From positions 1 to 64,000 of the forward strand of contig JBBRPP010000018.1 in assembly GCA_038227995.1 (NCBI GenBank): DNA of 64,000 nt. The letters run 5' to 3'. Position numbers and translations under genes: made by a program. Position 1 is the first letter of the stretch; the number at the start of each line of letters is the position of its first letter. Source of the stretch: WLMZ01 sp038227995. GTDB lineage: Bacteria; Actinomycetota; Acidimicrobiia; Acidimicrobiales; Ilumatobacteraceae. The notes under the pieces were generated by a model. The model did not search any database, was not told where the DNA came from, and was given only the letters and a program-made list of their open reading frames with translations. This document shows positions 1 to 8,793 of this stretch, one piece after another.

Positions 1-96
1 CAATCAGATCAAGATTCGGCCCCATTAAGACACCAACGGTTTGCTCTCAACTCGACAGCAGAATCGAGATCGACCAGCTCAGGTACCATTTTCTAG

Positions 97-168
97 CGCT
101 CCCGGAAGGATTCGAACCTCCGTCTACAGTTTAGGAAACCGTTGCTCTATCCCCTGAGCTACGGGAGC
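97..168 (-). tRNA. tRNA-Arg (anticodon CCT)
   Basis: Read on the minus strand this is a complete 72-base cloverleaf. The acceptor stem GCTCCCG pairs with CGGGAGC, the D arm is GCTC/GAGC, and the anticodon stem ACGGT/ACTGT encloses loop TTCCTAA. The T arm is GGAGG/CCTTC with loop TTCGAAT, and the discriminator base is G. The anticodon CCT reads AGG, a rare arginine codon in a GC-rich genome. The 3' CCA is not encoded (GCTA follows), so it must be added after transcription. No tRNA partner lies beside it. Confidence 0.96.
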
Positions 169-290
169 ATGGTCGTTTCCGACCAGCTGGTGGGCTCTCA
201 CACGCTACTCACGCGAGGCGCGGTGCACCTCGTCCATCCCGGCAGCGAAACGATGCTTCGTCGGAAAGGACACTTTGCAAGAATCGATGA

Positions 291-1925
291 GTGAGCAGCA
301 TCGTCGTTTCGGATCTCGAGTACGCCCCACCGGGTGCTGACTCGCTGTTCTTCGGGGTCGGGTTCGGCGTGGCCCCCGGCGAGCACGCGGCGTTGGTGGG
401 GGCCAACGGCGTCGGGAAGAGCACGATCCTTCGCATCCTCTCTGGCGAACTCGACGCCGACGACGGCGAGTTCGCGATCGGTGGATCGATGCTGCGGATG
501 ACGCAGGACGTCGGGATGTCGCGGCCGACGGACACGTTGCGCGAAATGTTGATCGAGGTCGCGCCGACCGATCTGCGGATCGCCGGACGCGCCCTCGTGG
601 CAGCCGAACGTGGGCTGGCTGATGGCTCCGACGATGGCATGGGGTACGCAACGGCGCTCACCGATTGGGGCGATCTCGGCGGCTACGAACTGGAGATGCG
701 GTGGGAGGCAGCAGCGCGCCGCAGCGTGAAGTCGCCGATCGACGACTTCTCGACGCGACTCGTGTCCGAACTGTCGGGTGGCGAGCGCAAACGATTGGTC
801 CTCGATCTGCTGCTGACATCGGGTGTCGACGTGTTGTTGCTCGACGAGCCAGACAACTACCTCGACATCCCGACTCGTGGGTGGCTGGAAGACCAGATCC
901 GATCGTGCAAGTCGACGATCCTGATGGTCAGCCACGACCGCACGTTGCTGGAACGGGTGGCGACCAAGATCATCGTCATCGAAGGTTCGGGCTGCTGGGT
1001 TCACGGTGGCTCGTACGCGACGTTCCCCGATGCGCGGGCCAAGCGCCAGGAGTTGCTGGGTGATGGCGTGAAGCGCTGGAACGAAGAGGAACGGCGACTG
1101 TTCCAACACATGAAGATCATGAAGCAACGCGCCGCCCAGAACTTCAAGAACGCGACGAAGGCCAACGCGGCAGAGACTCGCTGGGAGAAGTTCGTCGCGG
1201 CCGGCCCGCCGCCTCCGCCGGCACCGGATCAGCAGATCTACGTGAAGCTGCGCGGGGCGGACGCCGCACGACGCGTCGCCAAGCTCGACGATGTCTCGAT
1301 CGGTGATCTCTTCCTGCCGTTCTCGCACGAGATCTACCACGGTGAACGCCTCGGTCTGATCGGGCCGAACGGCACCGGCAAGACGCATCTGTTGTCGGCG
1401 CTGGCCGGAACCTTGATACCCGACACGGGCACGATCGGATTCGGCCCACGCACGTCGGTGGGCGTGTTCACTCAGATCAACGACCGCGCCGATTTCCGTG
1501 GCCGACAGTGCATCGAGATCGTGCGCGACCGCGTGTTCGACGAAGAGAAGTCGATGCGTTCGCTTGCCCGCTACGGGCTGGCCGGCAATGCGCGGCAGGA
1601 GTTCCACACGTTGTCGGGTGGGCAGAAGGCCCGGCTCGAGATCCTGTGCCTCGAACTCGAGGGTCACAACGTGCTGCTGCTCGACGAGCCGACCGACAAC
1701 CTCGACGTCGAATCATCGGAGTCGCTGGAGAAGGCGCTCGACGGCTTCGAGGGCACCGTGATCGCCGTCAGCCACGACCGCACGTTCCTGTCGCAGTTCG
1801 ACCGGTTCCTCATGATCACCGACGATGGTGAGGTCTACGCGTTGCCCGACTACGAGATCGCGATGGCCGGCCTCGCTGCCCCGGGAAAGCTGGCCACGCT
1901 GCGATTGGCGAAGAACCTGACGTGA
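291..1925 (+). CDS. ABC-F family ATP-binding protein (duplicated ATPase)
   Basis: A 544-residue protein with two ABC ATPase cassettes and no membrane segment, the layout of ABC-F proteins that act on the ribosome in translation control or antibiotic protection. The first cassette has Walker A GANGVGKST (about 37-45), signature LSGGE (about 161) and Walker B LLLDEPDNYLD. The second has GPNGTGKT (about 358), LSGGQ (about 441) and LLLDEPTDNLD. A charged linker around residues 245-310 separates them. The start is GTG at 291; a GGAAAGGA stretch lies some 20 bases upstream, so the start is not secure. The next gene begins inside its stop codon (GTGA), implying translational coupling. Which ABC-F subfamily it belongs to cannot be told by reading. 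Confidence 0.9.
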   Translation: MSSIVVSDLEYAPPGADSLFFGVGFGVAPGEHAALVGANGVGKSTILRILSGELDADDGEFAIGGSMLRMTQDVGMSRPTDTLREMLIEVAPTDLRIAGRALVAAERGLADGSDDGMGYATALTDWGDLGGYELEMRWEAAARRSVKSPIDDFSTRLVSELSGGERKRLVLDLLLTSGVDVLLLDEPDNYLDIPTRGWLEDQIRSCKSTILMVSHDRTLLERVATKIIVIEGSGCWVHGGSYATFPDARAKRQELLGDGVKRWNEEERRLFQHMKIMKQRAAQNFKNATKANAAETRWEKFVAAGPPPPPAPDQQIYVKLRGADAARRVAKLDDVSIGDLFLPFSHEIYHGERLGLIGPNGTGKTHLLSALAGTLIPDTGTIGFGPRTSVGVFTQINDRADFRGRQCIEIVRDRVFDEEKSMRSLARYGLAGNARQEFHTLSGGQKARLEILCLELEGHNVLLLDEPTDNLDVESSESLEKALDGFEGTVIAVSHDRTFLSQFDRFLMITDDGEVYALPDYEIAMAGLAAPGKLATLRLAKNLT

Positions 1926-2767
1926 GCAACATCCCTCCGCCGTCGTGGCCGGACTCGGCGACGTTTTTCACCGTGACCTCACGGCCCGGAGCCGATGGCA
2001 GCGTCGACGAGGTCTTCGTTCCGACGGATCTGTCGCGCGGCCCTTGGGATCCGGCAGCGTGCCACGGCGGTCCGCCAACAGCGATGTTGGCGCGTGCGTC
2101 CGAACAGCTGGTGCCCGAACAGCGCCTGGCTCGTATCGTCGTCGAACTCGGGCGTCCTGTTCCGATGGCCGGCTTCACGATCGCCGCCGACATGGTGCGA
2201 TCCGGTCGGGCGACGTCGACCACGCAGATGACGTTGCTCGACCTCGACGGCCGAGTGTGCGCTCAGGCCCGCGGCCTACACATCTCCGAGCGTCCGGTGC
2301 TCGACGCGACGCGAGGCGATTCGTTCGTACCGCCGCGTCTCGATGACAGCGAACCCGGTGATTTCCCGGTTCGTCGCAACCTGCACGGCCTCACCGGCTT
2401 CCGTTCGGCCACCGAGGTCCGCTATCCGATCGGTGAGGACTGCGAGCTCGGTCCGACGACCCTGTGGATGCGAACGGTGGCGAACCTCCTGCCGGGCGAG
2501 CCGATGTCGCCGTTCCAGCGCATCTGTCCGCTGGCTGACTGTGGCAACGCCTTCTCGCGTCAGGCCGAGGCATGGGAGATCGGCTTCGTCAACGCCGACC
2601 TCGTGGTCGCGCTGCACCGCGACCCGATCGGCGAATGGATGGGGATGGCATCGACCGCGGTGTGGCAGCCGAGCGGCATCGGGCTGGTCAGCTCGGCGCT
2701 GTTCGACGAACACGGCAGCGTTGGCCGAGCGATGCAGACGTTGGTGTTGCAGCCTGCGGTGCAATAA
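1922..2767 (+). CDS. Acyl-CoA thioesterase-like (TesB/hotdog) protein
   Basis: A 281-residue protein resembling the actinobacterial TesB-like double-hotdog thioesterases, which hydrolyse acyl-CoA esters in the cytoplasm. Family-like features are the segment PPTAMLARASEQ near residue 56, followed by the strand VVELGRPVPMAGFTI and a ligand-gate-like stretch ending in RARGLHI-type sequence. A second hotdog half ends with the aromatic/serine pattern SSALFDEHGSVG. It starts at a GTG that overlaps the stop of the ABC-F gene by four bases, so the two are co-translated. Substrate length is unknown. The family call rests on overall pattern rather than a catalytic signature. Confidence 0.75.
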   Translation: MSNIPPPSWPDSATFFTVTSRPGADGSVDEVFVPTDLSRGPWDPAACHGGPPTAMLARASEQLVPEQRLARIVVELGRPVPMAGFTIAADMVRSGRATSTTQMTLLDLDGRVCAQARGLHISERPVLDATRGDSFVPPRLDDSEPGDFPVRRNLHGLTGFRSATEVRYPIGEDCELGPTTLWMRTVANLLPGEPMSPFQRICPLADCGNAFSRQAEAWEIGFVNADLVVALHRDPIGEWMGMASTAVWQPSGIGLVSSALFDEHGSVGRAMQTLVLQPAVQ

Positions 2768-2778
2768 ATCAGGCTCGA

Positions 2779-3393
2779 TCAGACGATCGTGAACACGTCG
2801 TCGAATTCGAGGCGGGGGAGACGTGGGAAGGTCGCGTCGGGTCCGGGCTTGCCGATGTTGATGAGCAGCAGTGACTTGAGCGGTGTTCCGGCGAAGAACT
2901 CGGCGTCGACGCCGGCCTGATCGAACCCGGCGAGCGGTCCGGCCGACAGCCCCACGGCGCGTATGCCGAGGATGAAGTACGCGGCCTGCAGCGTCGCGTT
3001 GAACGATGCGAACGGCTCGCGCACGGCTGGATCGACGAAGTGGTCCTTCATCTCCGGTCGGATCGGGAACAGCCGTGGGATGTTCTCGTGGAAGTCGCCA
3101 TCGGCAGCGATGATCGCGACGATGGGTGCAGATGCCGTCTTGGCCTGGTTGCCCTCGAACACGTGCGGCATCAACCGTGCCTTCGCTTCGGCCGAGCGGA
3201 CGATGACGATGCGTAGCGGCTGGGTGTTGGCCGATGTCGGTGCCCACTGAACGAGGTCGTAGATCGCCCGGAGCTGGTCGTCGGAGACGGGTTCGTCGGA
3301 GAAGTTGTTGATCGTGCGAGCTTCGCGGAACAGCAGGTCCTGCGCGATCGAGTCGAGCTGAATGTGGTCGGCGTGGGTGGCGGTGGGTGTCAT
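2779..3393 (-). CDS. Nitroreductase family, RutE/malonic semialdehyde reductase-like
   Basis: A 204-residue FMN-dependent oxidoreductase close in pattern to RutE, which reduces malonic semialdehyde to 3-hydroxypropionate in pyrimidine breakdown. Diagnostic stretches are the N-terminal ARTINNFSDEPVSD, then YDLVQWAPTSANTQPLRI (compare KWGPTSANCSP of RutE), the GNQAKT turn and a C-terminal LKSLLLINIGKPG. The length matches RutE (about 196). The start ATG at 3393 is preceded by GAGGACACC, a good ribosome-binding site. A MarR-type regulator is transcribed divergently from a shared control region with a dyad. No other rut genes are present, so the physiological substrate may instead be a nitro compound or quinone. 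Confidence 0.85.
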   Translation of the reverse strand: MTPTATHADHIQLDSIAQDLLFREARTINNFSDEPVSDDQLRAIYDLVQWAPTSANTQPLRIVIVRSAEAKARLMPHVFEGNQAKTASAPIVAIIAADGDFHENIPRLFPIRPEMKDHFVDPAVREPFASFNATLQAAYFILGIRAVGLSAGPLAGFDQAGVDAEFFAGTPLKSLLLINIGKPGPDATFPRLPRLEFDDVFTIV

Positions 3394-3420
3394 GGTGTCC
3401 TCGGTGCAAATGATTGGAAC

Positions 3421-3441
3421 TTCCATAGATAATACATGGAA
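3421..3441. promoter_or_regulatory. Dyad operator between nitroreductase and marR-type gene
   Basis: TTCCAT (3421-3426) and ATGGAA (3436-3441) form an inverted repeat around an AT-rich 9-base spacer. The spacer contains GATAAT (plus strand) and TATTAT (minus strand), both plausible -10 boxes. Such a site in the divergent gap is where a MarR dimer would be expected to repress both genes. Confidence 0.6.
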
Positions 3442-3483
3442 CATCCAAGCGACACTCCACTCACGCCGGAGAATCCGCATACA

Positions 3484-3894
3484 ATGCCCGTTGTGGTCCC
3501 GATCTGCGCCAATCACCCTGTCGGGCTGTTGCTCGGCCTGGCCGAGAGCATGCGCGTGCACCTCGATGAGGCCGCCCGATCGATCGGTCTCACACCACAG
3601 CAGGCGCAGTTCCTGGTCCGGCTCGAGCAGCCGACGCGCATGAGCGAACTGGCGGAGCACAAGAACTGTGACCCGTCGTCGATCACCAGCCTGGTGCAGC
3701 GTCTCGAGCGCGACGGCTTCGTGCTGCGCGAGACCGACGCCACCGACGGGCGGGCGCGTGTGATCAAGATCACCGCGGCGGGCAAACGGGCGCGGCAAAA
3801 GTTCCTCGACAAGCTGGGCGACGGCTCCGAGATCATCCAGGGGCTGGCCGACGAGCAGCGAGCCGGATTGGCGCGGTTGTTCGCAACGACCTGA
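3484..3894 (+). CDS. MarR family transcriptional regulator
   Basis: A 136-residue winged-helix regulator. The order is an N-terminal dimerisation helix (LLLGLAESMRVHLDEAA), helix LTPQQAQFLVRLEQ, recognition region SSITSLVQRLERDGFVLR and wing DATDGRARVIKITAAGKR, all typical of MarR repressors that respond to small aromatic ligands. ATG 3484 was chosen because an in-frame ATG at 3436 lies inside the inverted repeat and would sit at or before the expected transcription start. GGAG lies upstream of 3484. The longer version would add 16 residues. It is divergent from the nitroreductase and presumably represses it and itself. Confidence 0.85.
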   Translation: MPVVVPICANHPVGLLLGLAESMRVHLDEAARSIGLTPQQAQFLVRLEQPTRMSELAEHKNCDPSSITSLVQRLERDGFVLRETDATDGRARVIKITAAGKRARQKFLDKLGDGSEIIQGLADEQRAGLARLFATT

Positions 3895-3915
3895 CGGTGG
3901 CCGCGGCGCGTTCGA

Positions 3916-4836
3916 TCAACCGTCCGATGCGTTCGGATCCGCCATTGCGTCAGCACACGCGGTCGGATGATCGGCGAGCCACTTCTGAGCCTCCGCCACC
4001 GGGCTGAGCTGAACGCCCTTTCGCCACGCGTCGAGGTACGGCCACGGCCAGATCACGCCGCGGCGCACCGAGAACTCCTGGCCCGGGCACGGTGGTGAGA
4101 TCGCGAAGTGAAGGTGACACGCGCTGGCTCGTCCGGTCTGACCGACGATGCCGAGATGATCACCGATGGAGACATGGACTCCGGGCGCCAGCCCGGCGAC
4201 GATGTCGGCCAGGTGGGCGAAGTAGTAGCGCACCCCGTCGTCGCCCAACAGCGTCACCGACTTCCCACCGCGAGTTGCCGGGTTGTCGACCTCCTTGGTC
4301 CAGCTGTTGATCCGCCGGACTTCGAGCAGCGTGCCGTTGACCGGAGCGATGACGTTGCCCCCGCACCCGCCGCCGACGAAGACGTCGGACGCGGGGTAGT
4401 CGTGGTGCACGTGTGCGTAGCTGACACGACCTTCAGCGGGCATCCCGTACGGCGTCGCAGTCGCGTCGAACACTGCTCCGGTGATCGTGCCGAGCACGGT
4501 CGATGTTGTCGTCGTCGCTATCTCCGTCGTCGTTGTCTCCGTTGTCGTCGGCGATGGGGCGGTCGTCGTGCTCGGCGCGGTCGTGGCCGGTGCCGCGACC
4601 GACGGCGACGGCGACGGCGACGGCGCAATTGTCGTCGGCACTGGTGTGTTCGATGGTGAGGCCGTCGTCGAAGCGACGCCCGTCGATGTCGATGTCACCG
4701 CGATTGGGGGTGTCGATGCGGTACCACTCGACGTCGCGCTGCTGCAGCCTGCGAGCAGCGCCACGCCGACCGCCACGGCCAACCGCTTCAACGCGGCCCG
4801 CAACGCTGCTCGATGGACGCTGCGACGACGAACCAC
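3916..4836 (-). CDS. M23 family metallopeptidase lipoprotein
   Basis: A 306-residue secreted protein. A basic N-terminus and hydrophobic core end in the lipobox LLAGC, with Cys31 to be acylated. A long Thr/Ser/Pro linker follows (about 32-115). The C-terminal half is a LytM/M23 zinc peptidase domain with H145 and D151 in HHDYPASD, H208 in YYFAHL and the HLHF motif (H241, H243). All metal and catalytic histidines are present, so it should cleave peptidoglycan cross-bridges from the outer face of the membrane or activate such an enzyme. Extra cysteines around the fold may form a disulfide. It converges with the MarR gene. Confidence 0.88.
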   Translation of the reverse strand: MVRRRSVHRAALRAALKRLAVAVGVALLAGCSSATSSGTASTPPIAVTSTSTGVASTTASPSNTPVPTTIAPSPSPSPSVAAPATTAPSTTTAPSPTTTETTTTEIATTTTSTVLGTITGAVFDATATPYGMPAEGRVSYAHVHHDYPASDVFVGGGCGGNVIAPVNGTLLEVRRINSWTKEVDNPATRGGKSVTLLGDDGVRYYFAHLADIVAGLAPGVHVSIGDHLGIVGQTGRASACHLHFAISPPCPGQEFSVRRGVIWPWPYLDAWRKGVQLSPVAEAQKWLADHPTACADAMADPNASDG

Positions 4837-5013
4837 TCGTGTGCGAGCACAGCGGACACTCCCCTTCGGCGGCGGCGCTCGAATGGTCGGGCGTCGGGTA
4901 GGCCTCCGACTGTACGTCGTCCGGCCCGACCTGACAGGCGCGGGGTTCCTCAGTTCGACGATGCGGCCCAGGTATTCTGATCGTCTTGGGAATCAGCGGT
5001 AGGGGCGTTGGAC

Positions 5014-5709
5014 ATGAGTGACGACGAATCGATCCAGATCGACCGACTGTCGGCAGAACAGCGTTCACAGCTCGAGACCTACCTGCGCGGCGCGCAGATC
5101 CCGTTCGAGATGAGCGCGACCGACATCACCGTCGGCGCTCACCATGTCGACGATCTGTACACCGTGCTGAAGATCGTCGGCAACGCCCCAGACGCGGATT
5201 CGGCCGACGTGCTCATCGATGACGATCCGAACGACTGGTCGGTCTCGCCCCTGTCGCCGCGCAAGCGCAAGGCGGTCTTCGGCCGGGCCTACGCGACATC
5301 GAACCAACGCGCGATCGGCGGGATGATCGACTGGATCATCCTCTTGCTGGTGCCGGTGGTGACCGTGAAATCGGGTGCCGCGAACTGGGCGATCGTCGCC
5401 GGCCTGGCGATCTACACCGTCGTGGCGACGACGGTGTTCGGGCGCACGATCGGCAAACTCGTCGCCGGCACCAAGGTGATCGAGGCCAACGGGCGTCGTC
5501 GTCCCAACCTGGCATCCAGCCTCGTGCGGTGGTTCGTCGTGTCGTGGAGCGCGATCCTGGGCCTGTTCGCGAACACACTGCCAATCGGTGTCGTCGTCGG
5601 TGTGTTCATCGCGTTGGCGATCACGTTCGCGCCGATCCTGTGGGACGAGAGCGGCCAGGGATGGCACGACCGCCTGGCTGACACCGTCGTCGTCCAAGTG
5701 CGCGACTGA
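5014..5709 (+). CDS. RDD family membrane protein
   Basis: A 231-residue protein. Residues 1-60 form a soluble acidic domain, followed by an RDD domain of membrane helices. Family marks are the arginine in SNQRAIGGMIDWIILLL, the TVFGRTIGKLVAGTKV hairpin and the terminal GQGWHDRLADTVVV. RDD proteins are small membrane proteins of mostly unknown role, a few of them linked to ion exchange. The ATG at 5014 is chosen over TTG 5008 because AGGGGC sits about 8 bases before it. TATTCT at about 4972 could be a -10 box. The soluble N-terminal part is not recognised. Confidence 0.82.
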   Translation: MSDDESIQIDRLSAEQRSQLETYLRGAQIPFEMSATDITVGAHHVDDLYTVLKIVGNAPDADSADVLIDDDPNDWSVSPLSPRKRKAVFGRAYATSNQRAIGGMIDWIILLLVPVVTVKSGAANWAIVAGLAIYTVVATTVFGRTIGKLVAGTKVIEANGRRRPNLASSLVRWFVVSWSAILGLFANTLPIGVVVGVFIALAITFAPILWDESGQGWHDRLADTVVVQVRD

Positions 5710-5750
5710 CAGCTCGTTCATCGAGTCGCCCGGCGCGATAGAAATGCGCG

Positions 5751-6473
5751 ATGGGCATCGACGACACCAACATTGGCTCCCTGTTCGGCAAGGCCAAGAA
5801 GTGGGCCAAGAAGCTGGAAGACGTGAAGAATGGCAACACCGGCGGGGGCGGCGGTCTCGGTGGGCTGTTCCACACGGATCCACAATCACAAGCGGCCGCG
5901 CAAGAGCGCCGAGACCAGTTCGAACGCGAGGTCGCGTAAGCGCGCGACGCGGCGATCGCCGACGCGCTGATCCCGCAGGGTGTGAAGGACTGGGCCGCAC
6001 AGCAGGCAGCCGACAAGGCGGTCCGCGACCAGGAACGGTCGGCTCGCGATCGCGCCGACCGGGCGACCCGTGCCGGCACGAGCACCGTCACGATGTCGGG
6101 ATTCCTCAACGGCACTGCGGATCAGCTGGCGGTCTCGTGCGGGCACAACGAGTACAGCGGTGGGCTCGGTGTGACGGTCGAACTCGTCGACCCCACGTAC
6201 TTCGGTGGCCCCGGTGCGCTGCGGGGTTTCAACTTCGAGATTCCGGGTGGCGGTCGCGACGGCACGTACCAACTGGTGGACGACGGCAACTTCGAAGCGC
6301 TCGACTACTCGATCGACATCGACGGCGACCAAGAGGGATGGTGCTTTCATCCCACCTTCGGCCCGGGCACGATCGTCGTGTCAGACGGCATGGCCGACGT
6401 TTCACTCGTGTTCGGCGCCAGCGGCAGCGAGCGCATCTTCATGCACGGCCGGATCCAGCTCGGCGCGCGCTGA
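5751..6473 (+). pseudogene. Hypothetical protein interrupted by an in-frame TAA
   Basis: One reading frame runs from ATG 5751 to TGA 6471-6473 but carries a TAA at 5937-5939 after 62 codons. Protein on both sides looks continuous. Before the stop is an alanine/charged helix ending RDQFEREVA, and after it ARDAAIADALIPQGVKDW and further charged helix. A beta-rich C-terminal domain of roughly 130 residues follows (NGTADQLAVSCGHNEYSGG, then FGPGTIVVSDG). Restored, the product would be 240 codons. The 3' part could start at GTG 5982, but that lies mid-helix and lacks a good binding site. A nonsense mutation, a base-calling error or stop readthrough would all fit. The domain is not recognised. Confidence 0.7.
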
Positions 6474-6476
6474 ACG

Positions 6477-6941
6477 TCACGCTGTCGGTTTGAGCTGTGC
6501 GATCAGTTCGATCTCGACGCTGATGTCGAACGGAAGCTCGGCCATCCCGACCGCGCTGCGCGTGTGTCGTCCGGCATCCCCGAAGATCTCGACGAGCACG
6601 TCGGAACATCCGTCGATCACGGCCGGTGTCCGATTGAAGCCCGGCGCGGCGTTGACCATGCCGAACACCTTCACGATGCGCTGAATGCGTTCGAGGTTGC
6701 CGAGGTGGTCGTTCAAGGTCGCCAGGATCGACAGGGCCGTCATTCGCGCTGCGAGTTGGGCTCGTTCGAGCGAGACGTCGGTTCCCACCTTGCCGGTGAT
6801 CATCGTCGCGCCCGCGATCGGCCCATGGCCACCGACGTGCACCATGTCGCCGGCGATGACGCAGCCGACGTAGTTGCCCGCCGGCGGAAACGGCGGTGGC
6901 AGGGTGATGCCGAGTTCCTCGAGGCGTGCAGCGATCGTCAT
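6477..6941 (-). CDS. RidA family (YjgF/UK114) protein
   Basis: A 154-residue cytoplasmic protein of the RidA superfamily, which hydrolyses reactive enamine/imine intermediates released by PLP enzymes. It shows the GxxVHVGGHGPI strand, GKVGTDVSLERAQ and LERIQRIVKVFGMVNAAPGF, and ends in a FDISVEIELIAQL strand. The conserved arginine of canonical RidA (in the R-S-A-V-G region) is present in RHTRSAVGMAELP. Length and insertions fit the longer YjgF-endoribonuclease-like branch rather than RidA itself, so activity may differ. It converges with the interrupted gene, ending 3 bases from it. Confidence 0.85.
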   Translation of the reverse strand: MTIAARLEELGITLPPPFPPAGNYVGCVIAGDMVHVGGHGPIAGATMITGKVGTDVSLERAQLAARMTALSILATLNDHLGNLERIQRIVKVFGMVNAAPGFNRTPAVIDGCSDVLVEIFGDAGRHTRSAVGMAELPFDISVEIELIAQLKPTA

Positions 6942-6974
6942 GGAACGGACGATAGCCCGCGCCCGCCGACGTCG

Positions 6975-8228
6975 TCAGCCCAGTTCGTCAGCGCGGGCGC
7001 GCAGGTATCGCTGCTCGGTCTCGCTCGGGGCCATCCCCGACGCACGGCGGAAGTCCACCGCAGCTTCGCGGTCGCGACCGGCGCGATGGAGGAGCTCAGC
7101 ACGCGTCGAGTACAGCAGATACCAGCGTTCGAGTTGGCCGTCGGCGACGAGACCCTCGACGATCGCCAGCCCCGATTCGGGCCCATGCGCCATCGCCCGG
7201 GCAACGGCCTGGTTGAGCGCGACGACAGGCGTCGGCAGGAACCGGTGAAGCGACCCGTAGAGCACATCGATCTGGGCCCAGTCGGTTGCGTCCGCGCTCG
7301 GAGCGCCGCTGTGAAGACCAGCGATCGCGGCCTCGATCAGATAGCGACCGGGCCGGCCGAACGCGAGCGCGCGATCGACGATGGCCATGCCCTCGCTGAT
7401 CTGGTCGCGGCGCCATCTCGACCGGTCCTGGTGTTCGAGCGTGATCAGCTCGCCACTGTCGTCGAGCCGACCCGGCGAACGGGCATCGTGCAGCAGCATC
7501 ATCGCCAGCAACCCCAAGGCCTCTGACCGATCGGGCACCAGCGCGTTCAACGTGCGCCCGAGCCGGATCGCCTCGCCACACAGTTCGTGGCGGATGAACG
7601 CATCCGTGTGCGCTGACGCATAGCCCTCGTTGAAGACGAGATAGATGACGTGCATCACCGCGTCGATCCGATCGGTCAGCTTCGACCGATCCGGCAGCCC
7701 GAACGGAATGCCGGCGCGTCGGATCTTGGACTTGGCTCGAACCAAGCGTTGCGCCATCGTTGCGAGGTCGACCATGAACCCGCGGGCGATCTCGTCGGTG
7801 GTGAGGCCCGCGACGGTGCGCAGTGTCAGCGCTACCTGAGCTTCGTGGCTCAGCGCCGGGTGACAACAGAGCAGGATCAGCGAGAGCTGATCGTCGGCGA
7901 TCCGATCATCGTCGAGCGCCGCCGCGAGCTGCTCGATGTCGTCTGCGGGCACCGGTTCGCGCCGCACCGCGGCGGCCTCCTTGTCGGGCCGCCGCTGTGT
8001 TCGGCGCAGCCTGTCGATGGCTTTGGATCCGGCGACGCTCACGAGCCATGCGGCCGGATTGCGTGGCTCGCCCTCGCGTGGCCAGCGGACGAGCGCCTCG
8101 ATCAGCGCCTCCTGCAGCGCGTCCTCCGCGATGTCGAGGTCACCGAAGCGGCGCATCAACGTGCCGATCACCTCACCGGCATGCCGCCGGAACAGGTAGT
8201 CGGCGCCGCCCGCCGTCTCTCCGCTCAT
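6975..8228 (-). CDS. ECF42-type RNA polymerase sigma factor (DUF6596 C-terminal extension)
   Basis: A 417-residue sigma factor. Region 2 (about 1-85) contains GDLDIAEDALQEALIEAL and PRNPAAWLVSVAGSKAIDRLRR. Region 4 (about 115-170) has AQVALTLRTVAGLTTDEIARGF and a following helix-turn-helix. The long TPR-like C-terminal extension (about 180-417, with FNEGYASAH and LNQAVARAMAHGPESGL) defines the ECF42 group, which has no anti-sigma factor. Its start ATG overlaps the stop of the upstream YCII/DGPF gene, the partner expected for ECF42. The extension is thought to control its activity. Target genes are unknown; in this family the DGPF gene itself is often one. Confidence 0.92.
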   Translation of the reverse strand: MSGETAGGADYLFRRHAGEVIGTLMRRFGDLDIAEDALQEALIEALVRWPREGEPRNPAAWLVSVAGSKAIDRLRRTQRRPDKEAAAVRREPVPADDIEQLAAALDDDRIADDQLSLILLCCHPALSHEAQVALTLRTVAGLTTDEIARGFMVDLATMAQRLVRAKSKIRRAGIPFGLPDRSKLTDRIDAVMHVIYLVFNEGYASAHTDAFIRHELCGEAIRLGRTLNALVPDRSEALGLLAMMLLHDARSPGRLDDSGELITLEHQDRSRWRRDQISEGMAIVDRALAFGRPGRYLIEAAIAGLHSGAPSADATDWAQIDVLYGSLHRFLPTPVVALNQAVARAMAHGPESGLAIVEGLVADGQLERWYLLYSTRAELLHRAGRDREAAVDFRRASGMAPSETEQRYLRARADELG

Positions 8229-8578
8229 TCCGAGTAGGACATGATCGGCCGTACCTCGATGCTGCCGGTTCGTGCGCCGGGGATCTGGGCCGCGAGCTCG
8301 AGTGCGCGATCGAGCGACACGACGTCGACGACGTAGAAGCCGGCGAAGTGCTCCTTCGTTTCTGCGAACGGCCCATCGGTGAGGGTCGTGACGCCGTCGC
8401 GGGTGCGCACGGTCGTGGCCGTCGAGATGTCGTGCAGCGGGTCGCCGGCCAACATCTCGCCCGACGCCTGGATGCGCTGGGTGAACGCGAGGTATTCGCC
8501 GAACATGGCGTTCGCCGCATCGGCAGGCATCGCCGCCAGTTCGTTCGGGTCGTTGGTGATCAGCAGCAGGTACTTCAT
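8225..8578 (-). CDS. YCII-related / DGPF domain protein
   Basis: A 117-residue protein with the family start MKYLLLITNDP and the motif DGPFAETKE (about 67-75) that names DGPF proteins. The fold is a ferredoxin-like dimer. Members sit next to ECF42 sigma factors and are probable sensors or regulatory partners, although the ligand is not known. The ATG at 8578 follows GGAGGAG at ideal spacing. It is the first gene of a two-gene operon, and the sigma-factor gene begins within its stop codon (ATGA). Confidence 0.92.
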   Translation of the reverse strand: MKYLLLITNDPNELAAMPADAANAMFGEYLAFTQRIQASGEMLAGDPLHDISTATTVRTRDGVTTLTDGPFAETKEHFAGFYVVDVVSLDRALELAAQIPGARTGSIEVRPIMSYSE

Positions 8579-8793
8579 GGGGGCTCCTCCACGTGGCCGA
8601 GCGATCCACGACGGAACGCTGCGTGAGTACGACGAACACACCGGCGACGATTCGACCGTTGTCGCGAGAATCATTTCACGTTCACGCCGGTTTGCGTCCG
8701 ACCTGTGGGGAGACGGTGATCCCGTCGCCATGGCATGGCGAATGGTGGTGGTAGAACGTTGGCCGGGGACGGTCCGATCGGGGAGTGATGCTG

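Noticed and set aside
198..1667. 489-codon open frame on the minus strand opposite the ABC-F gene
   Set aside because: The plus strand has full Walker and signature motifs. The minus frame has arginine/histidine-rich composition with no recognisable domain, typical of the opposite strand of GC-rich genes.
5982..6473. Separate gene starting at GTG 5982
   Set aside because: The start falls mid-helix without a ribosome-binding site, in the same frame as the upstream 62 codons. An interrupted single gene is simpler.
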